Source: Mycobacterium conspicuum (GTDB lineage Bacteria; Actinomycetota; Actinomycetes; Mycobacteriales; Mycobacteriaceae). From it: DNA of 64,000 nt. The position numbers were made by a program, and so were the translations under genes. Position 1 is the stretch's first letter; each line of letters opens with the position of its first letter. Under the pieces are notes generated by a model. It was given only the letters and a program-made list of their open reading frames with translations, was not told where the DNA came from and did no database searches. This document shows positions 59,285 through 64,000 of this stretch, one piece after another. The DNA is taken from positions 2,852,001 to 2,916,000 of the forward strand of contig NZ_AP022613.1 in assembly GCF_010730195.1 (NCBI RefSeq), read 5' to 3'.

Positions 59285-59788
59285 ATGACGCAGGTGCGAC
59301 CGGCTGTCCCTGAGGACGCACATGACGTCGCCAGCGTGCAGGTCCGGTCGTGGCAGTGGGCGTACCGCGGACTGATCGCCCAGAGCTACCTCGACGGCCT
59401 CGATCCGGAAACCTATTCCGGCACATACACGTTCGGCCGCATCGGGATCGGGTTGCCGTACACCCTGGTCGCGGTCGACGCCTCGACGATCCGCGGCTTG
59501 GCAACCACCGGCAGGTGCCGCGACGCGGAGCTGTCGAATTGCGGTGAGCTGATGGCGATCTACGTCGACCCCGCGCACGTGGGCACCGGAGTCGGGCGCG
59601 CGCTGATAGCCGCCGCTCGCGAGCGGCTGCGCACGGTTTACCCGCAGGCCGCGCTGTGGGTGCTGGACGGGAACGCTCGCGCGCGGCGATTCTACGAACG
59701 CGACGGCTGGGGCTTCGATGGCACCCGGCGCACTAGGACCTATGGCGGTGCGCCCGTGCAAGAACTGCGCTACCGGCGCGATCTCTAG
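59285..59788 (+). CDS. GNAT family N-acetyltransferase
   Basis: The 167-residue protein has the GNAT motif A ELMAIYVDPAHVGTGVGRALI and motif B ALWVLDGNARARRFYERDGW. It transfers an acetyl group from acetyl-CoA to an amine; the acceptor is unknown. ATG 59285 is preferred because the fold starts there (MTQVRPAVPEDA). Its stop overlaps the convergent uppP by 4 nt. The 163 nt upstream (59122-59284) hold no clear promoter or gene. Confidence 0.87.
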   Translation: MTQVRPAVPEDAHDVASVQVRSWQWAYRGLIAQSYLDGLDPETYSGTYTFGRIGIGLPYTLVAVDASTIRGLATTGRCRDAELSNCGELMAIYVDPAHVGTGVGRALIAAARERLRTVYPQAALWVLDGNARARRFYERDGWGFDGTRRTRTYGGAPVQELRYRRDL

Positions 59789-60684
59789 CGCAGCGTCAGC
59801 CAGGCCAGGCTGGCCGCCCCGGCCAGGGCGCAATAGATCGCGAACGGCGTCAGCGTGCGGGTTTCGAAGTAGCGGGTCAGATACCGCACGGCGAGGTAGG
59901 CGCACACGAACGACGCCACGCTGCCGGCCAGCACCTGACCGCCGATCCCGCTGCCCAGTGGCCCGAACAACTCCGGGATCTTGTACACCCCGGCGGCCAG
60001 GATGATCGGTGTCGCCAGCAGGAACGAGAACCGCGCGGCGTCCTCGTGTGACAACCCGCGCCACAGCCCGGCCACGATGGCGATGCCGGACCGGCTGATC
60101 CCGGGCAGCAGCGCCAAGATTTGGGCCGAGCCGATCAGCACGCCCCGGCGCATCGGCATTCGAGCGAGCCGGTTGTCGACTGCCTCCCCGCCGTGCTCGG
60201 GTTCGGCTTCGCTGGTGGGGCTCGCGCGCTTGCGCAAAACCTCGCCCGCATACAGCACCACGCCGTTGAGAATCAGAAACACCGCCGCGGGAATGGGTTT
60301 GCCCAGCGTCGTGCGAAATGTCTTTTCCAAGGCCAGCCCGGCCAGACCCACCGGGATGGTGCCCGCCACCAGCAGCCAGGCCAACCGCTCCCCGGAGGTC
60401 TGGATGCGCCGATGCCGCACCGAGCTGGCGAACCCGGCCAGCACGCGCACCCAGTCCCGCCAAAAGAACACCAGCAGGGCGGCGGCGGTCGCGACGTGCA
60501 GGCCCACCAGGAACGCCAGGTAGGGCGATTGCGGTGCGGAAACGTTCAGATCTTGGGCCCATCGGCCGCCGGCCAGCGCCGGCACCAACACCGAGTGCCC
60601 GAGGCTGGAGACCGGGAACAACTCGGTGATGCCCTGGGCGGCGCCGACGATGACGGCTTCGAGGTAGCTCAGGTGCGCACTCAT
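59785..60684 (-). CDS. uppP: undecaprenyl-diphosphate phosphatase (BacA/UppP type)
   Basis: The 299-residue multispanning enzyme recycles undecaprenyl (in mycobacteria decaprenyl) diphosphate to the monophosphate carrier for wall synthesis. Both active-site motifs are seen: AQGITELFPVSSLGH with Glu21 and His30 (EGxTEFxPxSSxGH type) and LPGISRSGIAI near 188-198. The first motif has Gln for the usual first Glu. The M. tuberculosis uppP lies elsewhere, so this is probably a second copy. ATG 60684 has a TACGCT -10 7 nt upstream (60692-60697), a leaderless layout. Confidence 0.9.
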   Translation of the reverse strand: MSAHLSYLEAVIVGAAQGITELFPVSSLGHSVLVPALAGGRWAQDLNVSAPQSPYLAFLVGLHVATAAALLVFFWRDWVRVLAGFASSVRHRRIQTSGERLAWLLVAGTIPVGLAGLALEKTFRTTLGKPIPAAVFLILNGVVLYAGEVLRKRASPTSEAEPEHGGEAVDNRLARMPMRRGVLIGSAQILALLPGISRSGIAIVAGLWRGLSHEDAARFSFLLATPIILAAGVYKIPELFGPLGSGIGGQVLAGSVASFVCAYLAVRYLTRYFETRTLTPFAIYCALAGAASLAWLTLR

Positions 60685-60691
60685 CCGGGCG

Positions 60692-60697
60692 AGCGTA
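60692..60697 (-). promoter_or_regulatory. -10 element, leaderless start of uppP
   Basis: On the minus strand TACGCT is followed by 7 nt and ATG 60684. The divergent -10 for the CoA transferase is only 18 nt away. Confidence 0.5.
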
Positions 60698-60714
60698 ATG
60701 GTCCGCGCACCCAA

Positions 60715-60720
60715 TACGGT
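60715..60720 (+). promoter_or_regulatory. -10 element, leaderless start of the CoA transferase
   Basis: TACGGT is followed by 6 nt and ATG 60727. Together with the uppP element it makes a 42-bp divergent promoter. Confidence 0.5.
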
Positions 60721-60726
60721 GAGCAG

Positions 60727-63138
60727 ATGGCTACCAGGCTGCTTGAGGCCGTGCGGGTGCTCGACGCGGCGAGCGGGGTCACCGACACGGTGACCCGCCT
60801 GTTCGCCGACCTGGGCGCCGACGTACTCAAGGTGGAGCCGCCCGGCGGCAGCCCCGCCCGCCACGCACTTCCGGCACTCGCCGGCGCCAGCATCCCGTTC
60901 GCCGTGCACAACGCCAACAAGCGCAGCACCGTGCTGGACCCGCACGACGACAACGACCGAAAACGGTTCTGCGAGATCGCCGCGCAGGCCGACATCGTCG
61001 TCGACGGCGGCGGGCAGGCGGGCGCCTTCGGGACGTCGTGTGCCGAGCTGGCCGACCGTTACCCACACCTAGTGGCCGTGTCGATCACCGACTTCGGCGC
61101 CACCGGCCCGCGCTCGTCGTGGCGTGCGACCGATCCCGTGCTGTTCGCGATGTCGGGCTCGCTGTCGCGCTCGGGCCCGCCCACCGGCACCCCGGTGTTG
61201 CCGCCCGACGGCATCGCTACGGCCACCACCGCAGTGCAGGCCGCCTGGGCCACACTCGTCGCGTACTACAACCGGTTGCGTTGCGGCACAGGCGATTACA
61301 TCGACTTTGCCCGCTTCGACGCCATCGTGACGGCGCTCGACCCGGCGTTCGGTTCACACGGGCAGGCCAGCGCCGGGCAGCGCAGCAGCGGATGGCGGGG
61401 CCGCCCGAAGAATCAGGACCCCTACCCGATCTGCCCCTGCCAGGACGGCTTCGTCCGGTTGTGCGTGATGGCGCCACGGCAATGGCGCGGCCTGCGCCGC
61501 TGGCTGGGGGAGCCGGAAGAATTCCAGGACCCCGCCTACGACGCGCTCGGCCCGCGCTTCGCCGCGTGGCCGCGACTGAGCGTGCTGGTCGACGCGTTGT
61601 TCGCCGACAAGACGATGAAGGAGCTGGTCGCCGAGGGGCAGGCGCACGGCGTGCCGATCGCGGCAGTGCTGACGCCGTCGCGGATCCTGGGCTCCGAACA
61701 CTTTCAGGCGGTGGGCGCGATCACCCACGCCGAACTCGTCCCCGGCGTCCGCACCGACGTGCCCACCGGATATTTCGTCGTCGACGACGAGCGCTGTGGC
61801 TTTCGCACCCCCGCCCCGGTCGCCGGGCACGATCAACCGCGCTGGCTGGCCGATCCGGAGACGCCGCTATCCGGCCCCAAACCGGGCCGCCTCGGCGACT
61901 ATCCGTTCGCGGGCCTGCGCATCCTCGATCTGGGGGTGATCGTCGCCGGGGGTGAGCTGAGCCGGCTGTTCGGCGACATGGGAGCGCAGGTCATCAAGGT
62001 CGAAAGCGCCGACTATCCCGACGGGCTGCGACAATCTCGCTTCGGCGCCGTGATGAGCGAGTCGTTCGCCTGGACGCACCGCAACCACCTCGCGCTGGGC
62101 CTTGACCTGCGCACCGCGGAGGGAAAGGAAATTTTCGGCCGCCTGGTCGCCGACGCCGACGCGGTGTTCGCCAACTTCAAACCGGGAACCCTTAGCGCGC
62201 TTGGGTTTTCGTTCGACACCTTGCGCAGCTTGAATCCCCGGATCGTGCTCGCGGGCAGCAGCGCGTTCGGGAATCGCGGGCCGTGGAGCAGGCGGATGGG
62301 TTACGGCCCACTGGTGCGCGCCGCCACCGGCGTGACCCGGTTGTGGACGTCCGACGAGGCCTTCGGAGAGGCCTCTGCGGAGGCCCGGGCCGCCGGATCC
62401 CGGCACGCGTTCTTCGACGCGACGACGATCTTCCCCGATCACGTGGTGGGTCGGGTCACCGCCCTGGTGGCGTTGGCCGCGCTGATCCGCCGCGACCGGA
62501 CCGGCGACGCGGCCCATGTGCACATTTCGCAAGCCGAGGTCGTCGTCAATCAACTGGACACGCTCTACGTCGAAGAGGCCGCACGCGCAGCAGGTGTCGG
62601 CGAGATCCGTGACGACACCGGTGTGCACGGGGTTTATCCGTGCGCCGGCGACGACGAGTGGTGCGTCATCTCGATCCGCTCGGACGCCGATTGGCAGTGC
62701 GCCGCAGCGCTTTTCGGTCACCCCGCCGACGATCCGCGTTTCGCCACCGGCGCGGCCCGGGTGGCGCACCGACGGGAGCTGGTGGCGCTCGTGTCGACCT
62801 GGACACGCGACCGCAGCCCGGTGCAGGCCGCGGAAGCACTGCAAGCGGCGGGAATTCCCGCGGGCCCGATGAACAGGCCCGCCGACATCCTGGTCGATCC
62901 GCAGCTGGTCGCGCGAAAAGTGCTCAGCGAGATGACGCATCCCCTGATCGAACATCCGTTGCCGGCGGAAACGGGTCCGGCACACTTCCGCCACATCCCG
63001 CCCGCACCGCAGCGCCCGGCGCCGCTGCCCGGTCGCGACACCCGGGAGATCTGCCGAAACGTGCTCGGGATGAGCGACGAGCAGACCGAGCGGCTGATCG
63101 CCGAGCGCGTGCTGTTCGACGGCGGGGCGCCCGCCTAG
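60727..63138 (+). CDS. double CaiB/BaiF (family III) CoA-transferase (Rv1866-like)
   Basis: The 803-residue protein consists of two family III CoA-transferase domains in tandem (about 1-375 and 395-800), each starting with the VLDAASGV / ILDLGVIVAGGELSRLFGDMGAQVIKVE-type glycyl loop. Family III enzymes swap CoA between carboxylates through an aspartyl-CoA intermediate and normally form interlocked dimers; the fusion makes a pseudo-dimer. The donor and acceptor are unknown. The following thiolase-like gene suggests a lipid or acid degradation step. ATG 60727 fits the -10 at 60715; the upstream open frame is a shadow of uppP. Confidence 0.9.
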   Translation: MATRLLEAVRVLDAASGVTDTVTRLFADLGADVLKVEPPGGSPARHALPALAGASIPFAVHNANKRSTVLDPHDDNDRKRFCEIAAQADIVVDGGGQAGAFGTSCAELADRYPHLVAVSITDFGATGPRSSWRATDPVLFAMSGSLSRSGPPTGTPVLPPDGIATATTAVQAAWATLVAYYNRLRCGTGDYIDFARFDAIVTALDPAFGSHGQASAGQRSSGWRGRPKNQDPYPICPCQDGFVRLCVMAPRQWRGLRRWLGEPEEFQDPAYDALGPRFAAWPRLSVLVDALFADKTMKELVAEGQAHGVPIAAVLTPSRILGSEHFQAVGAITHAELVPGVRTDVPTGYFVVDDERCGFRTPAPVAGHDQPRWLADPETPLSGPKPGRLGDYPFAGLRILDLGVIVAGGELSRLFGDMGAQVIKVESADYPDGLRQSRFGAVMSESFAWTHRNHLALGLDLRTAEGKEIFGRLVADADAVFANFKPGTLSALGFSFDTLRSLNPRIVLAGSSAFGNRGPWSRRMGYGPLVRAATGVTRLWTSDEAFGEASAEARAAGSRHAFFDATTIFPDHVVGRVTALVALAALIRRDRTGDAAHVHISQAEVVVNQLDTLYVEEAARAAGVGEIRDDTGVHGVYPCAGDDEWCVISIRSDADWQCAAALFGHPADDPRFATGAARVAHRRELVALVSTWTRDRSPVQAAEALQAAGIPAGPMNRPADILVDPQLVARKVLSEMTHPLIEHPLPAETGPAHFRHIPPAPQRPAPLPGRDTREICRNVLGMSDEQTERLIAERVLFDGGAPA

Positions 63139-63189
63139 CGTCGGGCGTCACGCTGGCGTGACCGTCGGCGCGCTTTCGGCACCCTGCGA

Positions 63190-63195
63190 TAGGTT
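63190..63195 (+). promoter_or_regulatory. -10 element, leaderless start of the thiolase-like gene
   Basis: TAGGTT is followed by 6 nt and ATG 63202. Confidence 0.5.
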
Positions 63196-63201
63196 CGACG
63201 G

Positions 63202-64000
63202 ATGCCCGTCGACCCCAGGACCCCGGTGCTGATCGGCCACGGCCAGGTCAACCACCGCGACGACATTGATCCGGACAGGCCGTCCATCGAACCCGTCGAC
63301 CTGATGGTGGCCGCGGCCCGCCAGGCCGCCGACACCAAGGTGCTCGAGGCCGTGGATTCGGTCCGCGTGGTGAACATCCTGTCGGCGCACTACCGCGATC
63401 CGGGCCTGCTGGTGGGCCAGCGGATCGGCGCCACCGAGTTCAGCACGCTATACAGCCCCGTCGGCGGCAACGTGCCGCAATCGCTGGTCAACCAGGCGTG
63501 CCTGGACATCCAGGCCGGCCGGGCCGGCCTGGTGCTGCTCACCGGCGCCGAAACCTGGCGCACCCGCCGCGGCCTGCGCGCCAAGGGCGCCAAGTTGCAG
63601 TGGACGGTACAAGACGATTCGGTGCCGATGGCCCAAGTCGCCGGCGAAGACGTGCCGATGGCCGGCGACGCGGAGATCAGGATCGGACTGGACCGGCCGG
63701 CCTACGTGTATCCGCTATTCGAGCAGGCGCTGCGGATCGCCAACGACGAGCCGATCCACGAGCACGCCGCGCGTGTCGGCGAACTGTGGGCGCGCTTCAA
63801 CGCGGTCGCGGTCGGCAATCCGCACGCGTGGATCCGCGAACCGGCCACGGCCGAGCGGATCACGCAACCCGGCCCGCGCAACCGGATGATCAGCTGGCCC
63901 TACACCAAGCTGATGAACTCCAACAACATGGTCGACCAGGGCGCCGCGTTGCTGCTGACGTCGGTCGAGCAGGCCACCCGCCTGCGGATCCCTTCCGAGC
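63202..64000 (+). CDS. thiolase-like / acetyl-CoA acetyltransferase family protein (Rv1867-like), cut by window end
   Basis: The first 266 residues are visible, beginning MPVDPRTPVLIGHGQVNHRDD. The family features are GGNVPQSLVNQACLDIQAGRAGLVLLTGAET (thiolase strand-helix core) and the long loop region with the MISWPYTKLMNS segment followed by a GAALLLTS strand. This is the SCP2-thiolase-like group; the nucleophilic Cys of true thiolases is not obvious at the usual place, so it may act on acyl-CoA in another way. It follows the CoA transferase by 63 nt, as in M. tuberculosis, and its 3' end is missing. Confidence 0.85.
   Translation, partial: MPVDPRTPVLIGHGQVNHRDDIDPDRPSIEPVDLMVAAARQAADTKVLEAVDSVRVVNILSAHYRDPGLLVGQRIGATEFSTLYSPVGGNVPQSLVNQACLDIQAGRAGLVLLTGAETWRTRRGLRAKGAKLQWTVQDDSVPMAQVAGEDVPMAGDAEIRIGLDRPAYVYPLFEQALRIANDEPIHEHAARVGELWARFNAVAVGNPHAWIREPATAERITQPGPRNRMISWPYTKLMNSNNMVDQGAALLLTSVEQATRLRIPSE

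Noticed and set aside
58322..60562. 746-residue minus-strand open frame
   Set aside because: It crosses three genes (membrane protein, GNAT, uppP) in a different frame and has no coherent domain.
60121..60726. N-terminal extension of the CoA transferase
   Set aside because: It is a shadow of uppP; the -10 at 60715 and the family start support 60727.
1..64000. CRISPR arrays, tRNA/rRNA genes, insertion sequences, integrases, phage genes, oriC
   Set aside because: None seen: no regularly spaced repeats with unique spacers, no tRNA-like cloverleaf noticed, no transposase or integrase motifs. A covariance search was not possible.

Overview
The window is chromosomal DNA from a slow-growing Mycobacterium. 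It is very GC-rich throughout. It carries two PE_PGRS genes, F420-dependent enzymes, the Apa (45/47 kDa) mannoprotein antigen, GarA and SecA2. The gene order follows the M. tuberculosis stretch I remember as Rv1814-Rv1867, from an erg3-like gene to the thiolase-like gene at the right edge. It is not M. tuberculosis itself: several blocks of that map are missing here and others are added. I cannot name the species.

Layout. 1-6.1 kb: a cut-off alpha/beta hydrolase that appears to lead into a class III cyclase, a sterol-desaturase-like membrane enzyme, a secreted trypsin-like protease, a divergent F420-type reductase/TetR pair around a perfect 15-bp palindrome, and a VOC-protein/flavoprotein operon. 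6.1-9.2 kb: a PE_PGRS33-like gene and the Rv1819c-type ABC transporter. 9.3-22.7 kb: ilvG, secA2, then a long co-directional run (pgsA2, DUF881/sbp/DUF881, gcvH, garA, two MerR-type regulators, a BFN-type nuclease) ending with a tandem glycine riboswitch and gcvB. 22.7-35.0 kb: mostly minus strand (MBL hydrolase, VWA lipoprotein-like protein, glcB, two CNNM/CBS proteins, guaB1, gnd1, blaR-like peptidase, blaI). 35.0-35.4 kb: a compact regulatory region with a BlaI-type box, an IdeR-type iron box on a good promoter and a 14-bp hairpin, matching the locus of the iron-stress sRNA MrsI. 35.4-39.0 kb: thioesterase, ndh, an LLM oxidoreductase and a degenerate SDR. 39.2-44.1 kb: the molybdate operon modABC, interrupted between modA and modB by a frameshifted PE_PGRS gene. 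44.1-47.3 kb: apa, a small membrane protein, adhA and a CPBP protease. 47.3-60.7 kb: an accessory-looking block (MOSC protein, phosphoketolase, SDR, a Baeyer-Villiger monooxygenase fused to an esterase, a gene remnant, a CHAP hydrolase, an NTF2-like protein, a cyclase/NB-ARC/TPR protein, a membrane protein, a GNAT, an extra uppP). 60.7-64.0 kb: a double CaiB/BaiF CoA-transferase and the start of a thiolase-like gene.

How it fits together. The central run links envelope and cell-division functions (phospholipid synthase, membrane-anchored DUF881 proteins, SecA2, MerR-type division regulators) to glycine and TCA-cycle control (gcvH, GarA, riboswitch-controlled gcvB, malate synthase). The 35-kb region links beta-lactam response (BlaI/BlaR) with iron sparing (MrsI). 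Many genes have a TANNNT -10 element 6-7 nt before the start codon, which is the layout of leaderless mycobacterial transcripts. All seven convergent gene pairs overlap or abut, leaving no room for terminators between them.

Limits: family calls come from motifs and remembered homologues, and no searches were run. Comparisons with M. tuberculosis are from memory.
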